Assembly: GCA_026692845.1 (NCBI GenBank)
Contig: JAPLNM010000042.1
Coordinates: 27,942 to 91,941, forward strand
Direction of reading: 5' to 3'
Source: Planctomycetota bacterium
GTDB lineage: Bacteria > Planctomycetota > Planctomycetia > Pirellulales > Pirellulaceae
DNA: 64,000 nucleotides
Shown here: piece by piece, positions 1 through 9,632 of the stretch
How the letters are laid out: the number at the start of each line of letters is the position of its first letter
Numbering within the stretch: the first letter of the stretch is position 1
Translations under genes and position numbers: made by a program
Notes under the pieces: generated by a model
The model's database searches: none
What the model was told of the DNA's origin: nothing
The model's input: only the letters and a program-made list of their open reading frames with translations

Positions 1-884
1 GGCAATCGTGGGGCTAGGGCGCCCACCACCACTGCGTCGGGGATTTCGGACAATAGACTCGATTCCAGGAGTTCTCTACATCGTAGCATTCTTGCGTAGC
101 GATCCGGCTGCTCCATGACGGCCAACTCTGTGGCAAAGGCAAAGGAGCTGGCAAGTGCGGGGCTTTCGGTTCCTGGTCGAAGAGACGCTTGTTGAAATCC
201 GCCGAAGAACATCGGTTCGAGCTGGGTCGAATGCCGGACGAGCAACCCACCGACTCCGACCGGACCATGGAATTTATGGGCCGTGAGCGTCATGACCTGC
301 ACATCGAGCGCATCGAAATCGACTGGGATTTTTCCGAACGCTTGGACCGCATCGGTGTGGACGGGAACGCATGCGGATTTGCACAACGCAGCCAGTTCGC
401 TTACAGGTTGGAGAACACCGGTCTCGTTGTTGGCTAGCATCAGCGAGACCAGTGCGATCGGCTCGCCGCGAGCGATCCATTCCCGAAGGGGTTCTAAGTC
501 GATTTGGCCGGAGGACTTGCATGGCAAGTAGCGAACTTCACGGCCTTGGTGCTGGAGGCTTTGAGCCGTCGCAAGGATACTTGGGTGCTCGATTGCCGAA
601 ACGACGATGCAACCGGTCCGTTTCGCGGCCAAGCCGCAAAGGGCCAAGTTGTTCGATTCGGTACCACCACTGGTAAAAACCGCCGAATCGCTCTGCATTC
701 CCTTCGTCCGGGCCTTGCACAGCTTCAGCAGCCAATCGCGAGCGTCCTCGACGGTGCTTCGAGCAATGCGTCCGGCAGCGTGCTGGCTGGCGGGGTTGAC
801 CTGCCGCTGGCCGAGGATCTGCGCAAGATGCTCAGCGACACGAGAGTCGATTTGGGTTGTGGCATTGTTATCGAGATAAATCAC
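1..884 (-). CDS. Cysteine desulfurase (NifS/IscS family), C-terminus outside window
   Basis: PLP-dependent class V aminotransferase-fold enzyme that removes sulfur from cysteine for Fe-S cluster or thiocofactor assembly in the cytoplasm. The reading frame opens with a GTG start (VIYLDNNATT, the usual N-terminus of the family) and has no upstream ATG before an in-frame stop. Visible are the TSGGTESNN cofactor-binding loop (residues 71-79), SAIEH, HTDAVQ (176-181) and the PLP lysine in TAHKFHGP (Lys204). About 294 of an expected ~380-400 residues lie in the window; the sulfur-accepting cysteine loop would lie beyond base 1. The gene follows the SDR gene on the same strand after ~50 bp, so the two may be co-transcribed. 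Family assignment is secure; nothing here separates NifS, IscS and other group I desulfurases. Confidence 0.93.
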   Translation of the reverse strand, partial: MIYLDNNATTQIDSRVAEHLAQILGQRQVNPASQHAAGRIARSTVEDARDWLLKLCKARTKGMQSDSAVFTSGGTESNNLALCGLAAKRTGCIVVSAIEHPSILATAQSLQHQGREVRYLPCKSSGQIDLEPLREWIARGEPIALVSLMLANNETGVLQPVSELAALCKSACVPVHTDAVQAFGKIPVDFDALDVQVMTLTAHKFHGPVGVGGLLVRHSTQLEPMFFGGFQQASLRPGTESPALASSFAFATELAVMEQPDRYARMLRCRELLESSLLSEIPDAVVVGALAPRL

Positions 885-935
885 GGTAAATTCTGCGGGC
901 TTGCGATGGGATAGCGATCCAAACCGATGGCTATT

Positions 936-1685
936 TCAACTGGGTCGAGCCGGACCGGTGGGCTTGAGTGATCCCAGGCCGCCATCGACCGCAAGGGCTT
1001 GCCCGGTGATCCAGTTATTCTTTGGATCGATCAGAAAATGGATGGCCCGGGCTATATCGCCCGGCTCGCCAAATCTACCCGCCGGGTGCATTGCGAGCGA
1101 CACCTCAGCGCTTCGAGGATTGTTCCAAACGCGTTGGGTAAGTGGGGTTTGGACCAGTCCAGGAGCTACGGCGTTGACTCGAATTCTTTTTGAAGCGTAG
1201 GTCATCGCCGCTGAGCGCACCAAACCTTCGATCCCCGCTTTGGCCGCTGCAATCGCTTCGTGGTTGGACAAACCGATGTGGGCAGCGGCTGAACTCATCA
1301 AGACAATCGAGCCTCCTTCGGGCATCCTCAAAACGGCGCTGCGCAGGGTTCCGGCGGCTGCCGAAAGATTCGCCTGCATGGTCGCATCCCATTCGGCTCG
1401 GCTGGTCAAATGCATGGGCTTAAGCAGCACCGAGCCGGCCAAGCAGATAACGGCATTGAGTCCCTGCATCCCTTCGTGGGCTTGTCCTAACGCTCGATCG
1501 ATCTGATCCCAGTCCGCGGCATCGGCAATATAGCTTCCACAACCGTAGCCCTGAGCGAGGTTTCCGAGTCTTTCCGCATCGCGTCCGATGAGAAACATCG
1601 TCGAGCTTGACTCCTTGAGCTCGGCGCACAAGGCTTGGCCAACACCTCCGTAGGCTCCAATGACTGCGGCTTTGATCGTGCTCAT
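936..1685 (-). CDS. Short-chain dehydrogenase/reductase family protein lacking the catalytic tyrosine
   Basis: A 249-residue Rossmann-fold protein of classical SDR length. The N-terminal cofactor motif GAYGGVG (10-16), the substrate-loop serine in LMSSAAA (Ser131/132), the lysine of the active-site helix (AAAKAGIEG, Lys149) and the C-terminal PLTQRVW and ITGQALAVDGG segments are all present. The position of the YxxxK tyrosine, four residues before Lys149, is isoleucine (Ile145), so classical proton relay through tyrosine is not possible. It could be a divergent enoyl-reductase-type enzyme, a non-catalytic SDR or an enzyme using another residue. The start is ATG; the desulfurase gene lies downstream on the same strand. 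Family membership is clear, substrate unknown. Confidence 0.88.
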   Translation of the reverse strand: MSTIKAAVIGAYGGVGQALCAELKESSSTMFLIGRDAERLGNLAQGYGCGSYIADAADWDQIDRALGQAHEGMQGLNAVICLAGSVLLKPMHLTSRAEWDATMQANLSAAAGTLRSAVLRMPEGGSIVLMSSAAAHIGLSNHEAIAAAKAGIEGLVRSAAMTYASKRIRVNAVAPGLVQTPLTQRVWNNPRSAEVSLAMHPAGRFGEPGDIARAIHFLIDPKNNWITGQALAVDGGLGSLKPTGPARPS

Positions 1686-2016
1686 GGTAGGGTTGTCCTT
1701 CGTTGATCCTTCGTGGATGGCAAAGCGTTGCTCGGATCGTTAAGCGTCGTTTGGAAATCGCATGCATTCCTCGAAACACGATTCGGTTCGTCGGAAATCG
1801 TCAATCTAGTATGTTAGAAACGCGTCAAGTGGCATGTCGATCCTTGCGGTCGGGACAAATCGGTCGGGACAAAAAATTCTTTTTTGGCAGTTGACAACCT
1901 ACATACAGTGATTCGTCCTCAAAGACGCATGATCGTTGGACCGAGTCTCACCGTCGAGCATCGGTGGTCAACGCGTGTCATTTGTCCGCTCCGTACTGTT
2001 TACAGGGATTTCATTG
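1686..2016. other. Intergenic region between divergent SDR and fasciclin genes
   Basis: About 330 bp without a supported gene. It must hold the promoters of both divergent genes. A TTGACA hexamer lies at 1891-1896, but no good -10 box stands at standard spacing, so I do not call a promoter. A 13-bp direct repeat lies just upstream of it and is listed separately. Confidence 0.6.
1847..1873. repeat. Two 13-bp direct repeats upstream of the fasciclin gene
   Basis: The sequence CGGTCGGGACAAA occurs at 1847-1859 and again at 1861-1873, centre spacing 14 bp, ending 17 bp before a TTGACA hexamer. Two tandem copies beside a candidate -35 element could be an operator, but this is inference; only the repeat is seen. 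Confidence 0.7.
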
Positions 2017-2910
2017 ATGAAGAAGATTGTATCTTTTGCTGTGGCAACGTTTATGTCGGTTGCCTCGATGTCTGCTTTCGGTTTCGAAAAAAACATTGTC
2101 GACACTGCAGTCGAAGCTGGCAAGTTCAAGACCCTCGCAGCCGCGTTGGGTGCAGCAGGTTTGGTCGATGCCGTTAAGGGTCCTGGACCATTCACCGTCT
2201 TTGCTCCTACCGACGAAGCTTTCGCTAAGCTTCCAAAGGGAACAGTTGAAACGTTGCTCAAGCCAGAGAACAAAGAAAAGCTCAAAGCCATCCTAACTTA
2301 CCACGTCGTTCCAGGCAAAGTTATGGCAAAAGATGTTGTAGGCATCAAGGGTGCTAAGTCCCTCAATGGACAACGTATCGACGTCAAAGTCGACGGTGGT
2401 AAGGTCATGGTCGACGGTGCTCAAGTTGTCACGACCGACATCGCTTGCACCAACGGTGTGATTCACGTGATCGATTCGGTCATTCTTCCTTCCGAAGACA
2501 ATATCCCAACCGTTGCAACCAAGGCTGGAAAGTTCGGCACCCTACTTGCTGCTGCCAAAGCCGCCGGTTTGGTCGACGCCCTCAGTGGCGACAAGGCCTT
2601 GACAGTCTTCGCTCCTACCGACGATGCGTTCGCAAAGCTTCCTAAGGACACCGTCGCGACCTTGCTCAAGCCAGAAAACAAAGACAAGCTCAAAGCGATC
2701 TTGCTCTTCCACGTCGTCGAAGGCCGCGTTTACTCCGAAGATGCCTTGGCAGCCAAGTCCGCAGCGACTCTCCAAGGTTCCAAAGTAGAGATCACCGTCA
2801 AAGACGGGGCAGCCTACGTCAACGGTGCCAAGATCTTGGCAACCGACGTCGACGCTTCCAACGGCGTGATCCACATCATCGACTCGGTTATTCTTCCACC
2901 AGCGAAGTAA
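2017..2910 (+). CDS. Secreted protein with two fasciclin (FAS1) domains
   Basis: A 297-residue exported protein. The ATG at 2017 is preceded by a purine-rich ribosome site (AGGGA) and opens a clean signal peptide ([22 protein letters not shown]). Two FAS1 domains follow, roughly 23-160 and 165-297, each with the typical [18 protein letters not shown] H1 motif and the [11 protein letters not shown] / [12 protein letters not shown]2 motif and ending with [16 protein letters not shown]1 domains act in adhesion and extracellular interactions; bacterial versions are generally secreted or surface-bound. The two domains are very similar to one another, suggesting an internal duplication. The frame extends upstream to a TTG codon, but the signal peptide fixes the start at 2017. 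It is monocistronic, closed by a strong terminator. Confidence 0.95.
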   Translation: MKKIVSFAVATFMSVASMSAFGFEKNIVDTAVEAGKFKTLAAALGAAGLVDAVKGPGPFTVFAPTDEAFAKLPKGTVETLLKPENKEKLKAILTYHVVPGKVMAKDVVGIKGAKSLNGQRIDVKVDGGKVMVDGAQVVTTDIACTNGVIHVIDSVILPSEDNIPTVATKAGKFGTLLAAAKAAGLVDALSGDKALTVFAPTDDAFAKLPKDTVATLLKPENKDKLKAILLFHVVEGRVYSEDALAAKSAATLQGSKVEITVKDGAAYVNGAKILATDVDASNGVIHIIDSVILPPAK

Positions 2911-2978
2911 TTTGAGTCCGAGCGACTGATCGCTCGGTTCGATCAATCCAAACGAAATTCTTGACTGAATTCTAATAG

Positions 2979-3015
2979 AGCCGAGCCCCGCATCCGTGCG
3001 GGGCTCGGCTTTTTT
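2979..3015 (+). terminator. Rho-independent terminator of the fasciclin gene
   Basis: A perfect 14-bp GC-rich stem (AGCCGAGCCCCGCA at 2979-2992 with its complement at 2997-3010), a 4-nt loop TCCG and a following T-run (3010-3015). It lies 68 bp after the fasciclin stop codon. Confidence 0.93.
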
Positions 3016-3141
3016 CGTTGGCTGCCCAACAGCGAGACGATTCCCGCAAGCCAACGCTCCTGAAGTCGTGGAATTCGGTAGAATGTGCGGGTCGATCCGA
3101 TTCCCATTAAGGATGAGTTTCTTTTGCAAACCAATCAGGCG

Positions 3142-6100
3142 ATGAATTCGATGAGCACTTCGAACCAGTGTCACGGACCCAAATTCCTTGGTACCAGCCT
3201 TTGCTTAGCCATCGTGATCCTGGCCGAGCAAGTTGGGTTATCCCAAGGCTTTCAAAACCGTTTTTCGATGCCTGAGGGGCTCCTGATGACAGCACCTCGG
3301 GAGGTAGAAGTCCTTTTGAGCGACGCCCAAGAAGCGATTGATGGTAAGCAATGGGCTGAGGCGAGCGTCACACTCGGGCAACTCTTAGGAATCGAAGAAA
3401 GCACAGCCGATGGTCCGTTAGGCGAGGACTATTTTCTTTCGCCAGCCGCGAGGACCAAAGAGGGTGCAAGCACCGTTTTAGGGCAAGCCAAATGGATGCT
3501 TGAAAACTTGCCCGAAGAAGCCAAGCAAGCGGTCGAACTGAGATATGGAGTTCGTGCCAAGCAATTGCTCGATCAGGCCATCGAGCAAAACGATATCGGG
3601 CTCTTGCACCAGCTATCGAGCCGCTATGGATTCACCGATGCAGGGCGCGACGCATCGTTGCTCCTGGCCAAGCATCTGCTCACGGATGGCAATAGCGTCG
3701 ATGCGACAAGCACTTTGGAACGACTTCTGAGCGATCGCTCTGCACGGGATCGATTCGGTGCTGGTTTAGGCGTCCTAGCCGTTGCATCCAAACTCGCATC
3801 GAGCACGACGGCCCAAGCCGGAAAACTTCTGGCTCAAGTCCGAGAGTACTTTCCTAGTGTGTCCTTGGACTGGGCAGGATCCAAGGTCGGTTGGAATGAC
3901 AAGACCACTACCGAATCGATCTTGCAAAGTTTATCGAAAGAGGATTTTAAGAAAATTGCCATCCGCATCAATCATCCTCGTTTCGAGGGGGGGGGCTTGG
4001 ATCGCAATGGAAACACCGAGGCAGGCCAGCCGATTCCTATCCTTCGTTGGAGTGTCGATCTGCATGAATCGGCACAGTATAAAGAGAACCTAGAACGAAC
4101 CTTGCGCAAGCAGTTGGCCGAAAGTCGTTCGCATTTGGTCCCGACTCGCGTGCCTATCAGCACCCAGGACTTGGTTTTCCTACCAACCTACGACCAACGC
4201 ATCCTGGCGATCGACGCAAAATCCGGCAAGATCCGTTGGCCGATTGTTTTTAGTGGATCCCCCTTGGGCTACTCGATCGACCGAGGTTCGAATAAAGATA
4301 GCTACGCGTTGGGGCTACCCGCGCCGGACTATTTGGTTCGGAGGGTTTGGGGAGACTTTGCGATCAGCCAAATTTCGACCGATGGAAAGCGAATCTTCGG
4401 CTTGAGCGGGTCGTCAGCCGCAGAGGTTGGGGAGAGTTTTGCGGTAGGACCCAACGCGCGTCTGAACCGCAACCCGATGATCCGAACTTACAACGTTTTG
4501 CAAGCGTGGAGTATCGCCGAGGAAGGGAAAATACTGTGGGAATGCGGAGGGGTCAATCAGTCCAGCGCCCCTGAGCTCAAAGGGGCATTGTTTTTGGGAG
4601 CCCCGATACCGGTTCGATCCGAGCTTTTGGTGCTCGCGGAACTCAATGGCGAGGTTTTCCTTGTTTCTTTGGTACCCGGGACCGGAGCGATGAATTGGAG
4701 ACAGTCCTTGGTTGCCAACCAAGGCACGACGATCGCATTGGATCCCCAGCGAAAAGCCTTTGGGCTCAGCCCGAGTATCGAGGGTTCGTTGGTGATTTGT
4801 CCGACCCTCTCGGGTTTTCTTGTCGCCTACGATCTGAACCGACGCGAGTTGGTTTGGAGCAAGAGTTACCCGATGAATCCTTCGTTGATGCCGGGGGCGG
4901 CTTTCAATATCGTCGGGGGGATGGATCTAAGGGAAACCGATCCGATGCTTTCTCGCTCGTTGGATACCGCCGTGGTCGTTCATGACGGGGTTAGCGTCTT
5001 TGCCCCCTCGAACGGAACGGCGATTTACGGAATCTCCAATTCCGATGGGGCCGAGTTATGGCAACTCGGGCATGACGAGGGCTCCATGTTCCGGTACGTC
5101 GCAGGGGTTTGGAATCAACTAGCGGTGTTGGTTTATGCCCAAGAGATCGTCGGAGTCGATTTGCGGACTGGCCAACCAGCTTGGCCACCGATTCGTATGC
5201 CAAATGGAGCACACGTCGTTGGCAAGAGCGTTCGATCGGATTCCAAGCTGATCGTTCCGTTATCGAATCAGCAGCTCATCGAGATCGATTTGTTACAAGG
5301 ATCAATTCTTTCCGAGACTCGCTGCGAAAAATCGCTCGGGAATCTCGTGGTGGTAGACAACCGACTTCTGAGTGCCAGTCCATTTGAACTGACCAGCTAC
5401 TCGATCCGCGATCGTTTTCAGGCCGAGCTGATCGAAGAGCTCAAGACCGCTCCAGGCACCGCGTCGGTACTACAGAAAGAAGGCGAGCTGGCGCTGGCCG
5501 CAGGCGAGATCGATACGGCGATGGCCAAGCTCGAACAAGCCGTCGGATTATCTCCGGAGGATTTCGATATTCGCCGTTCGTTCATCAAAGCATTGACACT
5601 TGCACTGCGAGCCGACTTCGATCGCCATATCGATAAGGTCCGAAGTTACGAATCGATCACCAACGATTTGGACCTACCGACGTATTTGAGAGTCATGATC
5701 CATGGCCTTGAGAAACGCGAACGCTGGAGCGAAGCGTTCGAAAAGTTGCTCGAACTCTCCGATACGCGACTCTCGCGGCGGATCGATCAGATGATGGATG
5801 GCAACAGCATCGACGCTAGTGCCCGATGGACCATTCACGAAGATGCCTGGATCGCTGCGCAATTGGCGAGGATCGCTCGTCGTGTGCCGGAATCCGACTG
5901 GGAGAAATTGCGAGAGTCGATCCAAGAGCGACTCAAAGTCGATCCGAAGCAAGATCCATCGATGATACGCCTGCGGCTGCAGCATTTCGATGGGCTTCCC
6001 TATACCCAAGCCGCCCGATTGAACTACGCAAAGTCCTTGGGGCTGCGGAGCATGGTCGATGCGGAATACCTACTGACCTCAACTGGCATGAATGAGCAAC

Positions 6101-7917
6101 CGATTCGCGAATCCGATGAAGCGATTCGCAAGGCCAAAGCGGCGCTGTACCTCAAGGGCGAGCGCCCCATGAAGTCTTGGTTGGAACTCGGAAAGGACGA
6201 CAAGGCTTTTTTGGCGATGGCCAAAGATCTAGGGGGCAAAAACGTACCGGGAATTCTCAGGTACAACGACCCGAATGCGATGCTCGTTCGGTTTAAAGAA
6301 CGTGAATTGAACGATCTGCAGACGCACCTCTGGCCCAACGGTAAAGTCGAGGTCACCTCGAGCTTCGCCGAAGCCAATGCCATCGGTCAGTTCCAAACGA
6401 CCCACGAAGGCTCGAACTTGTGCCAAATCGGAAGCATCGTCGGAGACTCCTTTCAAGGCTGGCAAGCTTATTTCAACAATGGACTACTCCATTTGGTTCA
6501 GCCCCAAACCGGAGAAGAAGTCCAGTACTTGCTCGACGTAGGAAGACAAGATCGGATTCTGACTCCTCGGATCCATGCGATCAACAGCATCTTGATCATC
6601 GAACTCAAGGACCAAGTCGTCGCACTGGATCTATTCCATGCAAATCTCAGTCAGCAAGACGGACAGCTTTGGAATGCCAACTTTGGAAAAGAGAATCTCG
6701 ATCCAGATATTCCCGGAGCTGGGCGAGGTAAGTCCAATACCATCGAGCGCAACTCCTGGGGACTACCGATCCCCAAAAAGGGATTCCGTGTTGCGGATGT
6801 TTCTCGCTGGGGAGTCGTCATTCAAGCCGACAATGAGATTTTCAGCTTTCACCCCTTGCTCGGAACCAAGCAATGGAGCTTGCAAGGCTTCCGCACCGCT
6901 TCGCTTTTGAGCAAAGGTGGATTCCTCTACGCGTTTAACACAGGGGGCAAAACGATCCAAAAGATCGATCCGAGCGATGGATCCGTCGTCGAGGAGATCC
7001 CCACCGATCAGGAAGGCTGGACCCCTCTGACGAGTGTGGCCGATCGATGGTTGTTTCAACCTGCACGTCAATCGAATACCGATCAAGCCAGCCGCATGAA
7101 ACTGCGTCTGGTCGAGCCCACAACAGGTGAAAACATCCTCCAAGCCGACCACACGCTCGATACGCGTTTGGCGATTGCAGGCAACGTCGGGATCGTGGCC
7201 CTTCGAACCGACGGCACCATGCTCTATTGGAACGCGATCAAAGGGACCGAAAGCAAATTCGAGGTCGACGTCGAAGGCAAGTTCAGCAGCATCACCGCGC
7301 AGGTCTTTGGAGATACCGCCTTGATCCTGCCGCATGCCGGAGCGATGGAACTGGACAATGTTCAAGTGTTCCCACAACTCCGCACCGATCCTTCCGTCGC
7401 CGCCTGCGCAGGACGCTTGTTTGCGATCCGAATCGAAGACGGATCTCTGGCCTGGGATCAATCCCAGCGAGTCAAACACTTCCTATTCCCATTGAGTCAG
7501 AGTCGGCAATCCCCAGCGGCGGTCTTCATCCGCCGATTAACCCTTAAGAACGTTCGGGGGATGGCACTGGATTTTACGAGCATCGCACTGATCGATGTCC
7601 AGACAGGAAAGCTGCTCTACCAGAAGCACGATTTGCCGGCAATCCGTGGGGATTCGTTCCGTCAGTTGCTCCTACCGGCTCGGAATCAAATGTCGATCAA
7701 ACTTTATGGCAACCTGTTCCAAATCGTCTGGACCGATAAGCCCTGGGAACAATCCGATCCAGGGAATGTCGGTGGCGATTTGGCGATCGGCGAACTAGAC
7801 TTGGAAGCCTTCCAAGCTTCGGCTGAGGAACTGGCCGATAAGATCAAAAACGCGCCTGCGATCCCTGGCAACATCCCTCGTGAAAACGGGAATTTGGATC
7901 CTCAGATCCCTCGATGA
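3142..7917 (+). CDS. Very large exported PQQ-like beta-propeller/TPR protein
   Basis: About 1,591 residues. The frame also has a GTG at 3085, but the ATG at 3142 (or 3151) places the hydrophobic stretch FLGTSLCLAIVILAEQVGLSQG as a signal sequence. PQQ-type propeller blades occur from about residue 320 to 770 (IDAKSGKIRW, ISNSDGAELW, VDLRTGQPAW) and again around 1080-1500 (HPLLGTKQW, IDPSDGSVVEE, IRIEDGSLAW). Between them lies a helical part with a TPR-like repeat near residue 780 (LALAAGEIDTAMAKLEQAV). Such proteins are common in planctomycetes and have no defined substrate; a periplasmic scaffold or assembly role is inference. Its stop codon overlaps the start of the UbiB-type kinase gene (ATGA), implying translational coupling. 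Domain assignment is good, function unknown. Confidence 0.88.
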   Translation: MNSMSTSNQCHGPKFLGTSLCLAIVILAEQVGLSQGFQNRFSMPEGLLMTAPREVEVLLSDAQEAIDGKQWAEASVTLGQLLGIEESTADGPLGEDYFLSPAARTKEGASTVLGQAKWMLENLPEEAKQAVELRYGVRAKQLLDQAIEQNDIGLLHQLSSRYGFTDAGRDASLLLAKHLLTDGNSVDATSTLERLLSDRSARDRFGAGLGVLAVASKLASSTTAQAGKLLAQVREYFPSVSLDWAGSKVGWNDKTTTESILQSLSKEDFKKIAIRINHPRFEGGGLDRNGNTEAGQPIPILRWSVDLHESAQYKENLERTLRKQLAESRSHLVPTRVPISTQDLVFLPTYDQRILAIDAKSGKIRWPIVFSGSPLGYSIDRGSNKDSYALGLPAPDYLVRRVWGDFAISQISTDGKRIFGLSGSSAAEVGESFAVGPNARLNRNPMIRTYNVLQAWSIAEEGKILWECGGVNQSSAPELKGALFLGAPIPVRSELLVLAELNGEVFLVSLVPGTGAMNWRQSLVANQGTTIALDPQRKAFGLSPSIEGSLVICPTLSGFLVAYDLNRRELVWSKSYPMNPSLMPGAAFNIVGGMDLRETDPMLSRSLDTAVVVHDGVSVFAPSNGTAIYGISNSDGAELWQLGHDEGSMFRYVAGVWNQLAVLVYAQEIVGVDLRTGQPAWPPIRMPNGAHVVGKSVRSDSKLIVPLSNQQLIEIDLLQGSILSETRCEKSLGNLVVVDNRLLSASPFELTSYSIRDRFQAELIEELKTAPGTASVLQKEGELALAAGEIDTAMAKLEQAVGLSPEDFDIRRSFIKALTLALRADFDRHIDKVRSYESITNDLDLPTYLRVMIHGLEKRERWSEAFEKLLELSDTRLSRRIDQMMDGNSIDASARWTIHEDAWIAAQLARIARRVPESDWEKLRESIQERLKVDPKQDPSMIRLRLQHFDGLPYTQAARLNYAKSLGLRSMVDAEYLLTSTGMNEQPIRESDEAIRKAKAALYLKGERPMKSWLELGKDDKAFLAMAKDLGGKNVPGILRYNDPNAMLVRFKERELNDLQTHLWPNGKVEVTSSFAEANAIGQFQTTHEGSNLCQIGSIVGDSFQGWQAYFNNGLLHLVQPQTGEEVQYLLDVGRQDRILTPRIHAINSILIIELKDQVVALDLFHANLSQQDGQLWNANFGKENLDPDIPGAGRGKSNTIERNSWGLPIPKKGFRVADVSRWGVVIQADNEIFSFHPLLGTKQWSLQGFRTASLLSKGGFLYAFNTGGKTIQKIDPSDGSVVEEIPTDQEGWTPLTSVADRWLFQPARQSNTDQASRMKLRLVEPTTGENILQADHTLDTRLAIAGNVGIVALRTDGTMLYWNAIKGTESKFEVDVEGKFSSITAQVFGDTALILPHAGAMELDNVQVFPQLRTDPSVAACAGRLFAIRIEDGSLAWDQSQRVKHFLFPLSQSRQSPAAVFIRRLTLKNVRGMALDFTSIALIDVQTGKLLYQKHDLPAIRGDSFRQLLLPARNQMSIKLYGNLFQIVWTDKPWEQSDPGNVGGDLAIGELDLEAFQASAEELADKIKNAPAIPGNIPRENGNLDPQIPR

Positions 7918-9632
7918 GAATCACCTCGATACCGCGGTACTATCGGAACCTCAAGCGATGGCGGGAAATCATTTTGATCCTGCGACGCTATGGGCTTGCC
8001 GATTGGCTCAGTCGCCTGCGGTTAGACTTCATTCGGGATTGGATCAAGGACGACCAGGGAGTGCCGTTATCGAGCTACTCGCGCGAGGCGCGCGTTCGGA
8101 TGGCTCTGACGGAACTTGGGCCTACTTTTATCAAACTTGGACAGGTCCTGTCCCTGCGCCCCGACTTGGTCGGCAGTGCCCAAGCCGCCGAGTTGCAGAT
8201 GCTCCAAGCCAACGTACCAGCAGATCCTCCCGAGGTCGTCGAAAAGACCATCGAGTCGGAACTCAAAGATTCGCTCGAGCGACTCTTCGCGTCCTTCGAA
8301 CCTGTCGCGATGGCCTCTGCATCGATCGGACAAGCCCACCGAGCAACGCTCAGCGATGGAACCGACGTCGTGGTCAAAGTACAGCACGAGAATATACGAG
8401 CTAAAATTCATGAGGATCTCGAAGTCCTTGCAGGCTTAGCCAGTTTGGCAGACCGTATCCCCGAGTTCGCCGTTTGGCGACCGCGTGAGATCGTCCATCA
8501 GCTATCCCGCTCGTTGAAGCGGGAACTGAGCTTTACCCAGGAACAAGCCAATTTAACCATGCTCCGCGAGGCGCTCGAAGGCAAGCCGGGCATCATGATC
8601 CCCGAGGCGTTTAAAAGCCATTCAAGCGCTCGAGTTTTGACCATGAGTCTACTGACTGGCGAGTCGATCCTTGCAGCCAGCGATCCAGCGAAATTCTCCG
8701 ACTCCGACCGTGAGCAGATCGCCCGCAGGATCGCCGACCTTTACGTCGAAATGATCTTCGTCCAAGGCCTGTATCATGCCGACCCCCATCCAGGAAATAT
8801 CCTTATCGAGCCGGACGGAACACTTGGACTTCTCGATTTTGGAATGGTCGGGCGAATCGATGATACGCTCCGCGACCAAATCGAAGAAATGCTCTGGGCT
8901 TTATCCCTCAAGGACTCCGCGCTTCTTGCAGCCGTCGTCAAAAGGGTAGGTAAGGTGCCGCAGAACATCGACGATTCGATTCTCTCAAACGATATGACCG
9001 ACTTGATTGCAACCTATGGAAATCAGCCGATCGAACGGATCGATTTGGCCATGGCGCTCAACGATGCGACCGACATCCTTCACAGGCATCGCATCGTTTT
9101 GCCGAGCCAAATGGGCATGCTGATCAAGACCTTGGTCACCCTGCAAGGAACGATCGGCCAAACGAGCCCCAAGTTCAGTTTGCTCGAAGCCATCGAGCCG
9201 ATGTTCAAACGCATGTGGCGAAATAGGCTCTCCCCTTGGCGACAAGCACGCCGGATGCGGCGGCTGTACGTGGAGGTCGAAAGCCTTGTCGAGAAACTGC
9301 CACACCAAATCAGTTCCGTGATGGATTTGGTACAAAGCGGGAAACTCGACGTGCATCTTTCGCACCGAGGCCTGAGCCCATCGATCAACCGATTGGTTTT
9401 GGGGCTGCTGACAAGCTCGCTGCTTCTGGGCTCCTCGGTCCTGCTGGCCTTTAAGGTCCCTCCGTTGCTGTTCATGAACGAAGGCCCCCTGGGCTTGAAA
9501 AACATCTCGCTCATCGGCTTCGGTGGATTCATCCTGAGCCTGATCGTGACGATCCGAATCCTCTTTGCCATCAACCGCTCAGGGCATTTGGATCCTCATG
9601 GCGAGACACACGACCAGGAGCCTTGGGCCTAA
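7914..9632 (+). CDS. UbiB/ABC1 (AarF) family atypical kinase
   Basis: A 572-residue membrane-anchored protein-kinase-like protein of the family needed for ubiquinone/isoprenoid-quinone or lipid homeostasis. Seen: the KxGQ motif (Lys74-Gln77, PTFIKLGQVLSLRPDL), the Ala-rich nucleotide loop ASASIGQAH (134-142), the ATP lysine in VVVKVQH (Lys155), ELSFTQEQAN, the HADPHPGN catalytic loop and LLDFGMVG metal-binding motif, and two C-terminal transmembrane helices (about 500-525 and 535-560). Length and motif order fit the family. The start ATG overlaps the stop of the upstream PQQ protein by four bases, an arrangement that suggests coupled expression. No ubi/men genes are nearby, so the exact physiological partner is open. 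The gene ends in a four-base convergent overlap with rsgA. Confidence 0.95.
   Translation: MRITSIPRYYRNLKRWREIILILRRYGLADWLSRLRLDFIRDWIKDDQGVPLSSYSREARVRMALTELGPTFIKLGQVLSLRPDLVGSAQAAELQMLQANVPADPPEVVEKTIESELKDSLERLFASFEPVAMASASIGQAHRATLSDGTDVVVKVQHENIRAKIHEDLEVLAGLASLADRIPEFAVWRPREIVHQLSRSLKRELSFTQEQANLTMLREALEGKPGIMIPEAFKSHSSARVLTMSLLTGESILAASDPAKFSDSDREQIARRIADLYVEMIFVQGLYHADPHPGNILIEPDGTLGLLDFGMVGRIDDTLRDQIEEMLWALSLKDSALLAAVVKRVGKVPQNIDDSILSNDMTDLIATYGNQPIERIDLAMALNDATDILHRHRIVLPSQMGMLIKTLVTLQGTIGQTSPKFSLLEAIEPMFKRMWRNRLSPWRQARRMRRLYVEVESLVEKLPHQISSVMDLVQSGKLDVHLSHRGLSPSINRLVLGLLTSSLLLGSSVLLAFKVPPLLFMNEGPLGLKNISLIGFGGFILSLIVTIRILFAINRSGHLDPHGETHDQEPWA

Noticed and set aside
6763..7479. 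Minus-strand 238-codon frame inside the PQQ protein
   Set aside because: Antisense to a gene with clear propeller repeats; no domain, no ribosome site.
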